Source: Butyrivibrio sp.
GTDB taxonomy: Bacteria > Bacillota_A > Clostridia > Lachnospirales > Lachnospiraceae
DNA length: 59,312 bases
Direction of reading: 5' to 3'
Assembly (NCBI GenBank): GCA_024690635.1
Contig: JAILOW010000119.1
Span: forward strand, 1 to 59,312
The position numbers and the translations under genes are program-made. This document shows positions 1 through 8,212 of this stretch, in pieces. Below the pieces are notes generated by a model. It was given only the letters and a program-made list of their open reading frames with translations. It ran no database searches and had not been told where the DNA came from. Position 1 is the stretch's first letter; each line of letters begins with the position of its first letter.

Positions 1-141
1 TGTAATATGGTCCCTGTAAATGGGAAAGACAGGTTGTTTATAGATTATGTAGAACCTGGTTGGCCAGACCTTGTTGCATATTACGGTCTGGTAAATATAT
101 ATCAACAGGCACTAATTAGCAACTTGATTATGAGGAGATAA
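1..141 (+). CDS. C-terminal end of an unrecognised protein (partial)
   Basis: Frame 1 is open from the first base to a TAA at 139-141 and gives the last 46 residues of a protein that starts outside the window. The fragment is mixed hydrophilic and aromatic, with no recognisable motif. The next gene starts two bases after this stop, and its ribosome binding site (GAGGAGAT) lies inside this reading frame. That tight coupling, typical of translationally linked genes, is the main reason to call the frame real. Function unknown. Confidence 0.55.
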   Translation, partial: CNMVPVNGKDRLFIDYVEPGWPDLVAYYGLVNIYQQALISNLIMRR

Positions 142-143
142 CG

Positions 144-917
144 ATGTTAAAAATCGGATTTATTCAGCTTCTCGATTCAATTGTACGGCCGTATGGATTG
201 TCAAAGTTCTTTGATGAACAGAATGTTGACTGGCGGTTTGCATACTGGCCTAATCATATTAGTGACGATTTAAGGGGGATTCATCTTAGAAACCTTGGAA
301 AATCTTTGTGGTATAACCAATACTCCTCCAGATATAAGGATGTAGCATGGAACGGATACAATAAGGAAGGAGAACCAATTATTTCCGAGGTACAAGTTGA
401 CGAGGATTCATGGCATTTCTATTCACATTTGGGAGAAACGTTAGAATATATAGATTATCATGAAATTCGTACTATAAACGAGCCCTGGGCGCCATGTCCT
501 GTGAGTAAAAGAGTATCGTTTATTACAGAATGGGTTCATGATTGTGATTTCATATTGCTGGATATTACGGATTGCATGAACAAGCCTCCGGAGAGAATCG
601 TAGAGGCGATTAATGGTCTTCTGAGCAAATTAAAAGAGTGCAACATGAAAGTTTTTATTTTTGATTATGTTCAGTCGTATGAGTTTTTGGGTATGAACAA
701 TCGTAGTCTTTGGCAACATTATCTCATTGAAATAGAGGATAAGTGCCCATTTGTTTATGTGAGTCCCCTGGATATCATTTCCCAAGCCGAGAAAAGAGGT
801 GTCGATAGTACGGGACCCGGAGGAATAAGTAATGTTATGGATTTTCTATCCAAGTATTATCATGAAAATCTGCTTGGGATATTTTTAGATGAGATAACTG
901 ATATCAAGAGTGGGTAA
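144..917 (+). CDS. hypothetical protein, 257 aa, possibly surface-polysaccharide related
   Basis: Unrecognised 257-residue protein with no signal peptide or membrane segment. It is rich in Trp, Tyr and acidic residues and alternates hydrophobic strands such as FILLDIT (about residue 136) and VFIFDYV (about 170) with helices, suggesting an alpha/beta fold. The ATG is preceded by GAGGAG at good distance and follows the previous stop by two bases, so the two genes are probably co-translated. A terminator at 935-968 closes the unit. Similar-looking proteins occur in capsule and exopolysaccharide clusters, but nothing here proves that role; the function is open. Confidence 0.7.
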   Translation: MLKIGFIQLLDSIVRPYGLSKFFDEQNVDWRFAYWPNHISDDLRGIHLRNLGKSLWYNQYSSRYKDVAWNGYNKEGEPIISEVQVDEDSWHFYSHLGETLEYIDYHEIRTINEPWAPCPVSKRVSFITEWVHDCDFILLDITDCMNKPPERIVEAINGLLSKLKECNMKVFIFDYVQSYEFLGMNNRSLWQHYLIEIEDKCPFVYVSPLDIISQAEKRGVDSTGPGGISNVMDFLSKYYHENLLGIFLDEITDIKSG

Positions 918-934
918 TTAGTTTGCTGATCGAG

Positions 935-968
935 CAGGGAGAGAATTACACTCCCTGTAGTCTTTTTT
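935..968 (+). terminator. intrinsic terminator after the first operon
   Basis: A 7-bp stem, CAGGGAG (935-941) with CTCCCTG (951-957), has a 9-base loop and is followed within a few bases by a run of six T. It lies 18 bases after the stop of the 144-917 gene. Confidence 0.75.
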
Positions 969-1003
969 ACCCCAAGATTACACTGAGTTTACACTCCCTG
1001 TAG
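946..1003 (+). repeat. 15-bp direct repeat TTACACTCCCTGTAG, two copies
   Basis: TTACACTCCCTGTAG occurs at 946-960 and again at 989-1003. The first copy includes the 3' arm of the terminator; the second has no matching 5' arm nearby. It may be a duplicated remnant of terminator sequence. Confidence 0.6.
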
Positions 1004-1033
1004 CTTTTAAGCTGATTTCAGGTATGATATTAT

Positions 1034-1160
1034 TATAATGCGCCAAGTGATACGGATTGCGAAATGCAGTCCGTAACATGAGGCGTTTTTCTTTTGCAAA
1101 AGAATAGATGCGACACCGGACGCTGGTCCTGATGAGAGTCAGGGTGGCGTCCATTTTTTG
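1034..1160 (+). promoter_or_regulatory. promoter -10 and structured leader RNA upstream of a DUF5688 gene
   Basis: A perfect TATAAT stands at 1034-1039; no convincing -35 was found. Downstream is a 9-bp hairpin, 1052-1060 (ACGGATTGC) with 1066-1074 (GCAGTCCGT, one G-U), flanked by CGCC (1041-1044) and GGCG (1082-1085). Then come a palindrome CTTTTGCAAAAG (1091-1102) and a compound hairpin: GGACGC (1118-1123) pairs with GCGTCC (1147-1152) around an inner CCTGA/TCAGG stem, and TTTTTT follows at 1154-1159. A terminator-like hairpin 30 bases before a start codon, preceded by another structured element, resembles a regulated leader such as a riboswitch or attenuator. It matches no riboswitch class I know (TPP, SAM, fluoride, preQ1, ZTP and c-di-GMP were compared from memory). 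Confidence 0.5.
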
Positions 1161-1189
1161 TGCAGAAAAATGGAAGAGAGGAAAACAAC

Positions 1190-1433
1190 ATGGATTTTGA
1201 GACATTTAAAGAGAATCTTGTGAAGGATGTTAAAGAAATGCTCGATGCAAGGACCGGTGGAGACACGCTGGTTGAGACCAGAACTGTGGATAAGATGAAC
1301 GAGACCTATGATGCAATTACGGTAAAGCCCGAGGACAGTATCATCGGTGTTAATCTCAATGCGACTAACCTCTATAAGGAATTCGAAGATGGAAGATTCT
1401 ATGACGAAATTGCAAAGAGTGCTGCAGATAGTG
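1190..1433 (+). pseudogene. DUF5688 family protein, N-terminal fragment
   Basis: From the ATG at 1190 (GAGAGG site just upstream) about 80 residues match the start of DUF5688 proteins: an acidic helical N-terminus, then residues like NVNATNLYKEFEDG and a DEIAKSA helix. Family members are usually far longer and occur in many copies in Lachnospiraceae genomes. After about position 1433 the frame runs into unrelated sequence rich in Cys and Ser and stops at 1615. In another frame that sequence encodes the tail of a MATE transporter. The gene is therefore a 5' fragment joined to foreign sequence. An earlier in-frame ATG at 1160 lies within the leader hairpin region and is unlikely. The function of DUF5688 is unknown. 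Confidence 0.7.
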
Positions 1434-1643
1434 ATCTGCACCTTCCAGTCCATCGGAAAAGCTGCGGGTGCCTTTGTACTATCAGCCTGCAGGCAGGGAA
1501 TTGTCTTTCTCCCTGCACTTGTGATCCTATCGAGACTATCCGGACTATCAGGTGTAGTATCAGCTCAGTTTGTGTCGGATATAGTAACCACAGTGGTGGC
1601 ATTTTTACTGTTTAGGATCTTTTTGTGGAAAGAGATTCGGTGA
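1431..1643 (+). pseudogene. MATE family efflux transporter, C-terminal fragment
   Basis: In the frame ending at the TGA at 1641-1643, about 70 residues read FQSIGKAAGAFVLSACRQGI followed by hydrophobic stretches ending in FRIFLWKEIR. This is characteristic of the last helices of MATE (MatE/NorM-type) transporters, whose full length is about 450 residues. No start codon or earlier MATE sequence is present, and the fragment begins where the DUF5688 similarity ends. It is best explained as the 3' scar of a deletion or recombination that removed most of a MATE gene and the 3' part of a DUF5688 gene. It cannot be functional as it stands. Confidence 0.75.
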
Positions 1644-1675
1644 ACGATATTTCATAATTGTTTATACTTTATTTC

Positions 1676-1705
1676 TTGTATTCCGGGTAAGGAAAGAATT
1701 ATAAT
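1676..1705 (+). promoter_or_regulatory. sigma-A-type promoter for the secreted nuclease
   Basis: TTGTAT at 1676-1681 and TATAAT at 1700-1705, spacing 18, 38 bases before the nuclease start codon. Confidence 0.5.
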
Positions 1706-1742
1706 TGCAGCAATGTAATATTTTTCTTTTGAGGCTGAATAC

Positions 1743-2675
1743 ATGAAAAGAGTTGAGAGATTATCTTACAAATTCATAGAGATGATTTTTCTGGCTGTAG
1801 TGATTTCTGTATTTTGCATAAATCTGAGTAGTATAGGCACATTTGCCGGCGAGGCAAAGGAAGTTGTTCCTACATACTCAGGAAGCGCTTCGGCGCAGCT
1901 TAACAAAAATGTTCCGGAGTTTTCTGCTGCGGAGATCGTGACTGACTCCTTTGAAGAGTATGGCAAACTTGATAAACTTGGAAGATGCACTCCGGCTATG
2001 GCCTGTCTTGGAAAAGACCTGATGCCGACTAAGGAGCGCGAATCCATAGGCATGGTAAAGCCCACAGGATGGGATCAGAATAAGTATCCCGGACTGGTTG
2101 ACTCTGACCCGCCATATCTTTACAACAGATGCCACATGATCGGTTTTCAGCTCACCGGAGAAAATGCCAACGAGAGAAATCTGATCACCGGGACCCGCTA
2201 CATGAACGTTGAGGGCATGCTCCCTTATGAGAATGCGGTGGCAACTTATATAAAGAGTACCGGCAATCATGTGATGTACAGGGTTACTCCCGTATTTGAG
2301 GGAAAGAACCTTCTTTGCTCAGGCGTAAAAATGGAAGCGTATTCCGTCGAAGACAAGGGCAAGGGAGTGAGCTTTAATGTATATTGCTTTAATGTTCAGC
2401 CCGGGGTTGCCATAGACTACACGGATGGAAGTAACGCTGTTGAGAACGCCTTTGTGATCAATGAAACGGTTGCTGATCCCACAGTTACGAGAGAGGCTCC
2501 GGCAGCAGGCCCGGTCAGCTCTTCATATATTGCAAACAAAAACACAAAGAAGTTTCATTATCCCTCATGCAGCAGTGTGGGTGATATGAAAGAGAAAAAT
2601 AAATTATACTTTGAAGGTTCACGTGATGAGCTGATAGATCAGGGATATGTTCCTTGTAAAAGATGTAATCCCTGA
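1743..2675 (+). CDS. secreted DNA/RNA non-specific endonuclease with C-terminal zinc-binding-like domain
   Basis: A 310-residue protein with an N-terminal hydrophobic export segment (about residues 10-35). The nuclease core has the active-site stretch YNRCHMIGFQLTGENANE, the Firmicute form of the DRGH motif of the NUC/EndA fold, where the His is the general base. It is followed by NLITGTRYMN, which carries the metal-binding Asn region, and by a TGNHVMYRVTPVF strand. A short Gly/Pro linker leads to about 45 C-terminal residues with FHYPSC and PCKRC, an Ada-like zinc-binding module often found on extracellular Firmicute nucleases. The likely role is degradation of external nucleic acids for nutrients or uptake. 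It is monocistronic with its own promoter. The SD before the ATG is weak. Confidence 0.9.
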   Translation: MKRVERLSYKFIEMIFLAVVISVFCINLSSIGTFAGEAKEVVPTYSGSASAQLNKNVPEFSAAEIVTDSFEEYGKLDKLGRCTPAMACLGKDLMPTKERESIGMVKPTGWDQNKYPGLVDSDPPYLYNRCHMIGFQLTGENANERNLITGTRYMNVEGMLPYENAVATYIKSTGNHVMYRVTPVFEGKNLLCSGVKMEAYSVEDKGKGVSFNVYCFNVQPGVAIDYTDGSNAVENAFVINETVADPTVTREAPAAGPVSSSYIANKNTKKFHYPSCSSVGDMKEKNKLYFEGSRDELIDQGYVPCKRCNP

Positions 2676-2743
2676 GCTGTTGACGTTTGAGATGAACCTG
2701 AATGGCAGAGGAAGCGTTTAAGGTTATAGTGGGGATTTGATCT

Positions 2744-3328
2744 TTGTGTGGCAGATATTATTACAGCGACAAAACTTCATATGAAGTGGAAGATGATCTT
2801 GACCTTTCCAGAGGGGCACTTGCCACCTCCGCGGGAGATATTACTCCGGGGATGACGACTCCCGGAATTGTCTGGAATAAAGGTACTGATGAAGATCTCA
2901 TGCTGTCAGAGCTATTTTGGGGAATAGTATCCAAAGATAAAAAACTGATCATAAATGCCAGAGCTGAATCTGTAACAGAAAAATCAATGTTCTCTGAGAG
3001 TATCAGGAGCAGGAGATGTATTTTGCCTGCAGCCGGTTTTTACGAGTGGGACGCAAGCAAGACGAAGTTCATGTTTAAGAGAATGGATGAAAAGCCTATC
3101 TATCTGGCAGGCTTCTATGATCTTAGCGAGAACAGGAATTCTTTTGTGATACTGACAACTGCGGCCAATGCATCAATGAAGCCGGTTCACGACAGAATGC
3201 CCGTCATCATCGACAAGGTAAATGTCCGGGATTATCTGAAGGATTCTTCTGCAGCAATGGAAATGATAAAAGAGCCTATGCCTGAGCTAGACAGGCGTAG
3301 TGATTACGAACAGCTAAGTCTGTTCTGA
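2744..3328 (+). CDS. SOS response-associated peptidase YedK/HMCES (SRAP domain)
   Basis: A 194-residue SRAP-family protein. It begins M-C-G-R-Y, and the Cys exposed after Met removal is the catalytic residue that forms a thiazolidine crosslink with abasic sites in single-stranded DNA. Other family signatures are NARAES (about residue 75), FYEWD (about 100) with the catalytic Glu, and PVHDRMPVI (about 150) with the active-site His. The start codon is TTG at 2744, fixed by the absolute need for Cys at position 2; GGGG lies about 10 bases upstream. Length is normal for the family (about 190-230). The role is to shield abasic sites during replication. It stands alone, with no visible SOS box. Confidence 0.93.
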   Translation: MCGRYYYSDKTSYEVEDDLDLSRGALATSAGDITPGMTTPGIVWNKGTDEDLMLSELFWGIVSKDKKLIINARAESVTEKSMFSESIRSRRCILPAAGFYEWDASKTKFMFKRMDEKPIYLAGFYDLSENRNSFVILTTAANASMKPVHDRMPVIIDKVNVRDYLKDSSAAMEMIKEPMPELDRRSDYEQLSLF

Positions 3329-3373
3329 ATGGGAGATAATAAAGCTACAGAAAGTGCATATTAAACGCCGCCC

Positions 3374-4261
3374 TCAATCCTTCGTAGACTTTATATTCGC
3401 CCTTGAGATGCCCAGCATGCCGGTTGCGACGCTGTAGTCGATGCCTTTGCAGGAGGAGGGCGACTGGTGGAAGTGTCTCTTGAAGGCCTTGGAAAAAGTA
3501 AACGTATCAGTGTATCCGACGGATTCAGCAACCTCGGATACACTGAGTTTATTTTCGGACAAAAGTTTTAAAGCCATCTTCATTCTGTAGGTCAGAAGAT
3601 ACTCCTGAAGGGAATAGCCGGTGGCCTCTTTGAAAAGTCTGGTTAAATAGCTTCTGTTAAGCCCAAGTGAAAGGGCAATGGTCTCAATCTTTACGTGTTC
3701 TGCGTACTTCAGCTGAATGTACGAGATTACGTTCTTTACATACATAAGAGAGTTTTCGTATTCAACTTCCTGTTTCTTGGAAGAATTCTCAATCATGTAA
3801 TCGCATATCTGATACAGGGTTCCCACGCAGTAATACTGCCTGGTGTAATTGTCCAGGATATCTTTGGCAAGAGCCTCGATCTTGTCTGAACATGCCACGG
3901 GGGTATAGACCGGGTGAGAAGGTGTGAGACCTGCCTCTTTCAGAATAAGAGGGATCTTGGGACCGCCGATGTGAAACCAGATGTATTCCCAGGGCTCCTC
4001 TGCATCGGCCTGGTAGAAGGTTCGAACGTCCGCGGGAATCAGGAATATCTGATGAGGGCCAACGTTATACTGTTTTCCATTGAGTCGCAGTATCCCTTTG
4101 CCGTTTAGAACAAAGTGGATGACTATGCGGTTTTTTACCAGATGTTCATATGAATACAAGGGCTCGCACTTGTTGCTGCCCACTTCATAAAGGTAAAAAT
4201 CGTCGGAATCCTCGTAGTTAACGAATTTACAAAAATCACATCCCTGAAGTTCCTGTGGCAT
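3374..4261 (-). CDS. AraC family transcriptional regulator
   Basis: A 295-residue regulator. An N-terminal cupin-like AraC ligand-binding domain (about residues 15-150; pattern VKNRIVIHFVLNGKGILRLN) is followed by two C-terminal helix-turn-helix motifs (about 190-285; SLGLNRSYLTRLFKEATG and EVAESVGYTDTFTFSKAFKR). It is divergent from an alpha-galactosidase gene and probably activates it in response to a galactoside. An upstream in-frame ATG at 4276 would add five residues, but a strong GGAGGG lies 6 bases before the ATG at 4261, so that start is chosen. No clear terminator follows. Confidence 0.93.
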   Translation of the reverse strand: MPQELQGCDFCKFVNYEDSDDFYLYEVGSNKCEPLYSYEHLVKNRIVIHFVLNGKGILRLNGKQYNVGPHQIFLIPADVRTFYQADAEEPWEYIWFHIGGPKIPLILKEAGLTPSHPVYTPVACSDKIEALAKDILDNYTRQYYCVGTLYQICDYMIENSSKKQEVEYENSLMYVKNVISYIQLKYAEHVKIETIALSLGLNRSYLTRLFKEATGYSLQEYLLTYRMKMALKLLSENKLSVSEVAESVGYTDTFTFSKAFKRHFHQSPSSCKGIDYSVATGMLGISRANIKSTKD

Positions 4262-4434
4262 ACCATTCCCTCCCATGTCAAAATGTTACTTTAGATTATA
4301 ATGCAAATGTCAAATTTTGACATCAAAAAATCAAAAAATGCCATTATTATTTTCATGCCGCGTATTTAAACTTAAAGTGTCTTTATCTGATTGCAAAACA
4401 GACACTATTAATTGACTGATGAAAGGGTTTACGA
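4262..4434. promoter_or_regulatory. divergent araC/alpha-galactosidase control region with palindromes
   Basis: The region contains a 17-bp palindrome, ATGTCAAATTTTGACAT (4307-4323), and an extra related half-site ATGTCAAAAT at 4275-4284. Nearer the alpha-galactosidase is an inverted repeat AGTGTCT (4376-4382) / AGACACT (4400-4406). A weak promoter (TTATCT at 4383, 17 bases, TATTAA at 4406) lies inside it. The ATGTCAAA sites are good candidates for AraC-type regulator binding; this is inference from position and symmetry. Confidence 0.5.
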
Positions 4435-6633
4435 ATGAATATTAGTTGGAATAAAAAATCCGGACAGTTTCATTTGTATAATGACAGGATCAGCTATGTC
4501 ATTGGGGTTGCCCCTTCGGGGGAACTCGCCAATCTTTATTTTGGCAAAAAGATCCACGAGCGGGAGGACATGTCCTACGTGATCTTCCGTAAGGGAATGC
4601 CCAATATTGCCGTGGATGCTGATACCGAGAGTTATTCAATGGAGCTCAACCGTCAGGAGTACCCTTCCTTCGGAACGACGGATTTCGGAACACCGGCCTT
4701 TGAGGTAGAAACGGCGAATGGATCCCGGATCAGCTCTTTTACATACAAAAGCCACAGCATTTACAAGGGCAAAAGAGCTATCAAGGGACTTCCTGCAACC
4801 TATGCGGGCGAGGACGAGGCCATGAGCCTTGAAGTGGAGCTTGCAGATGAACAGGCACAGATGACTCTGATCCTGTCATATACTATCTTTGATAAATATC
4901 CGGTTGTTGCAAGACATGCTGAGTTTAAGAACAGCGGGGACGCGGCAGTCAGACTGACCAGAGCGCTTTCCTGCTGCATTGATCTTCCGGATCTGGATTA
5001 TGAAATGGTGCAGTTTACCGGAGCATGGGCAAGGGAGAGGATCCCCCAGGTCAGAAAGCTCACGGACGGCATTACATCCATAGGATCAATGAGGGGCGTT
5101 TCCAGTGCCAATTTTAATCCCTTCATGATCATCAAGAGACCCCATACTGATGACTTTGCCGGCGATGCATATGGATTTTCATTTGTGTACAGTGGCAATT
5201 TTCTGGGGACCGCTGAAGGCAATTCCTACGGAAGGCTCAGGATCCTGATGGGTATCAACCCTGAGAGATTCGCATGGGTGCTGAACCCAAAAGAGACTTT
5301 CGAAACACCCGAGGTTGTGATCGCCTGCACAGACAGTGGTCTCAATGATCTTAGCCAGACATACCACAGGCTGTACAACAACAATCTTGTAAGAGGCAAG
5401 TGGAAAAACCAGCCTCGTCCCATTCTTAATAACAACTGGGAAGCGACATTTATGGACTTCACCGAGGACAGCATCTTAAAGATCGCTGCCAAAGCCAAGG
5501 AGGCCGGTGTGGAGCTCTTTGTCCTGGACGATGGATGGTTCGGCGAAAGAAATGATGACTTCGCGGGACTTGGCGACTGGGTTGAAAATCCGGCAAAGCT
5601 CCCTCAGGGAATGGCAGGTCTTTCCAGAAAGATAAACGCCATGGGACTTAAGTTCGGCTTCTGGATCGAACCCGAAATGGTAAATCCCAACAGCAATCTC
5701 TACAGGAGACATCCCGATTGGGCGCTCTCTGTTCCGGGAAGGAAATCTTCACTTGGCAGACACCAGATGGTGCTTGATTTTTCCAGAGAAGAGGTAGTCG
5801 ATTACATTTTCAATATGCTCTACAAGGTAATAAACGGAGCAAATATCAGCTATATTAAATGGGACATGAATCGTCCGCTTACAGAGGTGTTCAGCCTTGA
5901 ATGCTCTGCGCAGGAGCAGGGAATGGTATATCATAAATACATTCTTGGTGTTTATAGCCTCTACGCAAGGCTTATAGAAGCTTTTCCCGACATTCTCTTT
6001 GAATCCTGCTCGTCGGGCGGAAACAGATTTGATGCGGGAATGCTCTACTACGCGCCCCAGGCATGGTGCTCCGACAACACGGATGCCATTGACAGACTGA
6101 GGATCCAGTACGGCTCATCCTACGGATACCCTATCGTATCCATCGGATCTCATGTTTCTGCGGTTCCTAACCAGCAGACAGGAAGGACAACTTCCATAGA
6201 AACAAGAGCCAATGTGGCATATTTCGGAACCTTCGGTTACGAGCTTGATCTTAACGAGATAAGCGCAGAAGAGTTTGAAAAAGTTAAACGCCAGATAGAG
6301 TTTATGAAACAGCACAGGCAGCTCATCCAGTACGGCAATTTCTACAGACTCAGATCTCCTTTTGAAACGGATCAGACCGCGTGGATGGTGGTTTCACAGG
6401 ATAAGAAAAAAGCTATCGTCGGCTTCTACTGCATGAGATCAAATGTCAATATGTTACCGGGCTTTGTTAAACTTGCGGGACTTGATCCTGATACTCTTTA
6501 TAAGATGGAAGACAAAGAGTATTACGGCGACGAACTTATGAATATGGGCATAACTCTTTCGGAATTTTATAAAAATGGTTTCACTATTTCGGAAGATTAC
6601 GCATCATTCGTAACAGTTCTTGACGCAATTTAA
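4435..6633 (+). CDS. alpha-galactosidase, GH36
   Basis: A 732-residue cytoplasmic enzyme (no signal peptide) of the GH36 RafA/MelA type that hydrolyses terminal alpha-1,6-galactose from melibiose, raffinose and stachyose. An N-terminal beta-supersandwich (about 1-330) precedes the (beta/alpha)8 barrel. Barrel motifs are LDDGWFG (about 364), GFWIEPEMVNP (about 410), YIKWDMN with the nucleophile Asp477, ESCSSGGNR (about 520), and WCSDNTD with the acid/base Asp547. Length is typical (about 720-750). It is the first gene of the block, followed after 146 bases by a sugar-binding protein gene, and is likely controlled by the divergent AraC regulator. Confidence 0.96.
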   Translation: MNISWNKKSGQFHLYNDRISYVIGVAPSGELANLYFGKKIHEREDMSYVIFRKGMPNIAVDADTESYSMELNRQEYPSFGTTDFGTPAFEVETANGSRISSFTYKSHSIYKGKRAIKGLPATYAGEDEAMSLEVELADEQAQMTLILSYTIFDKYPVVARHAEFKNSGDAAVRLTRALSCCIDLPDLDYEMVQFTGAWARERIPQVRKLTDGITSIGSMRGVSSANFNPFMIIKRPHTDDFAGDAYGFSFVYSGNFLGTAEGNSYGRLRILMGINPERFAWVLNPKETFETPEVVIACTDSGLNDLSQTYHRLYNNNLVRGKWKNQPRPILNNNWEATFMDFTEDSILKIAAKAKEAGVELFVLDDGWFGERNDDFAGLGDWVENPAKLPQGMAGLSRKINAMGLKFGFWIEPEMVNPNSNLYRRHPDWALSVPGRKSSLGRHQMVLDFSREEVVDYIFNMLYKVINGANISYIKWDMNRPLTEVFSLECSAQEQGMVYHKYILGVYSLYARLIEAFPDILFESCSSGGNRFDAGMLYYAPQAWCSDNTDAIDRLRIQYGSSYGYPIVSIGSHVSAVPNQQTGRTTSIETRANVAYFGTFGYELDLNEISAEEFEKVKRQIEFMKQHRQLIQYGNFYRLRSPFETDQTAWMVVSQDKKKAIVGFYCMRSNVNMLPGFVKLAGLDPDTLYKMEDKEYYGDELMNMGITLSEFYKNGFTISEDYASFVTVLDAI

Positions 6634-6691
6634 TCAATCCAATATCACAAAATGACATCAAAACTACACAAACAAACATACACATTACATG

Positions 6692-6722
6692 CCTGATTGT
6701 TTATGATTAAACTGCAATCAGG
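6692..6722 (+). promoter_or_regulatory. stem-loop or inverted repeat upstream of the sugar-binding protein gene
   Basis: CCTGATTG (6692-6699) and CAATCAGG (6715-6722) form a perfect 8-bp inverted repeat with a 15-base centre, 57 bases before the next start codon. No T-run follows, so it is not a terminator. It could be an operator or an mRNA processing or stability element. Confidence 0.4.
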
Positions 6723-6779
6723 AGAAGGCTATCAATTATCAAATTGGCAGTTAAATCTATTGTTTTAGGAGGGTAAAAA

Positions 6780-8141
6780 ATGAAAAAGAGAGTACTTGCG
6801 ATTTTGCTTAGTGCAATTACCGCAGCAACAGTGATCGGTTGTGGCAGCGCAGCAACAGAGACTGCACCTGCAGCAACAGAGGAAGCACCTGCAGCAGAGG
6901 AGGCACCTGCAGCAGAAGAGGCAGCTGCAGCAGAAGAGGCAGCTCCCGAGAGTATCGGAAGCAGCGTTGAGGGAGAGCTTTCAGTTACAATTTGGGATGA
7001 GGGCCAGAGACCCGGACTTCAGCAGATCGTTGACGAGTGGAGTGAGCAGTCAGGCGTTAAGGCTACTATTCAGGTAGTAGACTGGAACAACTACTGGACA
7101 CTTCTTGAAGCAGGCGCAACAGGCGGCGAGCTTCCCGATGTATTCTGGATGCACTCAAACGTAGCTCAGAAGTACATGGAGAACGATCAGCTTCTTGATC
7201 TTACAGATCTTATCGCAGCAAGTGACAAAATAGACCTTAACAACTACTACGAAGGTATCGTTAAACTGTACCAGTCAAACGGCAAGCAGTACGCAGTACC
7301 TAAGGATATCGATACAATCGCTCTTTGGTACAACAAGACAATCTTCGACGAGATGGGCGTTCCTTATCCTGATGAGACATGGACATGGAAAGACTTCGCA
7401 GAAAATGCAAAGAAGCTTACAAACGCTGATCACTGGGGATATGCAATTGCTCCCGGTAACAACCAGGAAGGTTACTACAACACAATTTATTCTTACGGCG
7501 GATATGTTATCAGCGAAGACAAGAAGACATCCGGAATGGATGATCCCAAGACCATCGAAGCAATTAAGCTCTTCACAGACATGATCGCTGATGGTTCCTG
7601 CCCTGATCTTGCAACAGTATCTGAGACAGCTCCCAATGAGCTCCTTCAGGCAGGCAAGGTTGCTATGTCAATCAACGGTTCCTGGATGCTTGCAGGCTTC
7701 CGTGACAATGAGTACACAGCAGCAAACTGCGACGTAGCAGTTCTTCCTTACACAAATGATCCTTCAGACCGTGTATCTATCTACAACGGACTTGGATGGG
7801 CAGCTGCAGCAAACACAAAGAACCCTGAGGCAGCATGGTCACTTATCGAGTACCTTACATCAAAAGAAGGCCAGCTCAAGCAGGCAGAACTTGGCGTAAC
7901 AATGTCAGCTTACATTGGAACATCTGATGCATGGGTTAACTCAGTTCCTGCATTCGATCTTAACGGACATATGAAGATGCTTGATGCTAAGCTCGTATTC
8001 AGACCTTACTCAAGAGATACCACAGTTTGGGAAGACATGATGATCGAGAAGCTTCAGGATGCATGGACAGGTGAGAAGCCTGTAGACGAAGTCTGCAAGG
8101 ATATCGCAGCTGAAATGAATGCTGATCTTGCAGAAGAGTAA
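6780..8141 (+). CDS. CUT1 sugar ABC transporter substrate-binding lipoprotein (alpha-galactoside locus)
   Basis: A 453-residue extracellular family 1 solute-binding protein. The signal peptide ends in a lipobox (VIGC, Cys21), so the protein is anchored to the outer face of the membrane. An Ala/Glu/Pro-rich spacer of repeated EEAPAA-like units (about 25-58) tethers the domain. The mature domain has typical family features: LPDVFWMHSN, WTWKDFAENAKKLT, and a Trp/Gly-rich C-lobe with NGSWML and NPEAAWSLIEYLTSKEGQ. A strong TAGGAGGG lies 6 bases before the ATG. Neighbouring alpha-galactosidases on both sides indicate that raffinose-family or melibiose-type sugars are the ligands. Codon use is highly biased, as expected for a heavily expressed binding protein. 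Confidence 0.94.
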   Translation: MKKRVLAILLSAITAATVIGCGSAATETAPAATEEAPAAEEAPAAEEAAAAEEAAPESIGSSVEGELSVTIWDEGQRPGLQQIVDEWSEQSGVKATIQVVDWNNYWTLLEAGATGGELPDVFWMHSNVAQKYMENDQLLDLTDLIAASDKIDLNNYYEGIVKLYQSNGKQYAVPKDIDTIALWYNKTIFDEMGVPYPDETWTWKDFAENAKKLTNADHWGYAIAPGNNQEGYYNTIYSYGGYVISEDKKTSGMDDPKTIEAIKLFTDMIADGSCPDLATVSETAPNELLQAGKVAMSINGSWMLAGFRDNEYTAANCDVAVLPYTNDPSDRVSIYNGLGWAAAANTKNPEAAWSLIEYLTSKEGQLKQAELGVTMSAYIGTSDAWVNSVPAFDLNGHMKMLDAKLVFRPYSRDTTVWEDMMIEKLQDAWTGEKPVDEVCKDIAAEMNADLAEE

Positions 8142-8179
8142 TACTCATTCAGACTATTAAAATGATAGAATAGAAAGGG

Positions 8180-8212
8180 TGCGCTCAGGGAAATGCTCCC
8201 TGGGCGCATTTC
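8180..8212 (+). terminator. GC-rich stem-loop between binding-protein and permease genes
   Basis: A 12-bp stem (8180-8191 with 8197-8208, one T-G pair) and a 5-base loop are followed by a short T-rich tract. Its place after the binding-protein gene and 55 bases before the permease suggests partial termination or 3'-end protection. That would make the binding protein more abundant than the permeases. Confidence 0.7.

Noticed and set aside
1128..1152. CTGATGAG in the leader, as in a hammerhead ribozyme core
   Set aside because: No GAAA-type second core strand or three-stem arrangement is present; the bases form a plain CCTGA/TCAGG hairpin.
6838..6950. Repeated GCAGCA/GAGGCA units in the first binding protein gene, considered as a tandem repeat or array
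   Set aside because: They encode the Ala/Glu/Pro tether of a lipoprotein and are in-frame low-complexity coding sequence.
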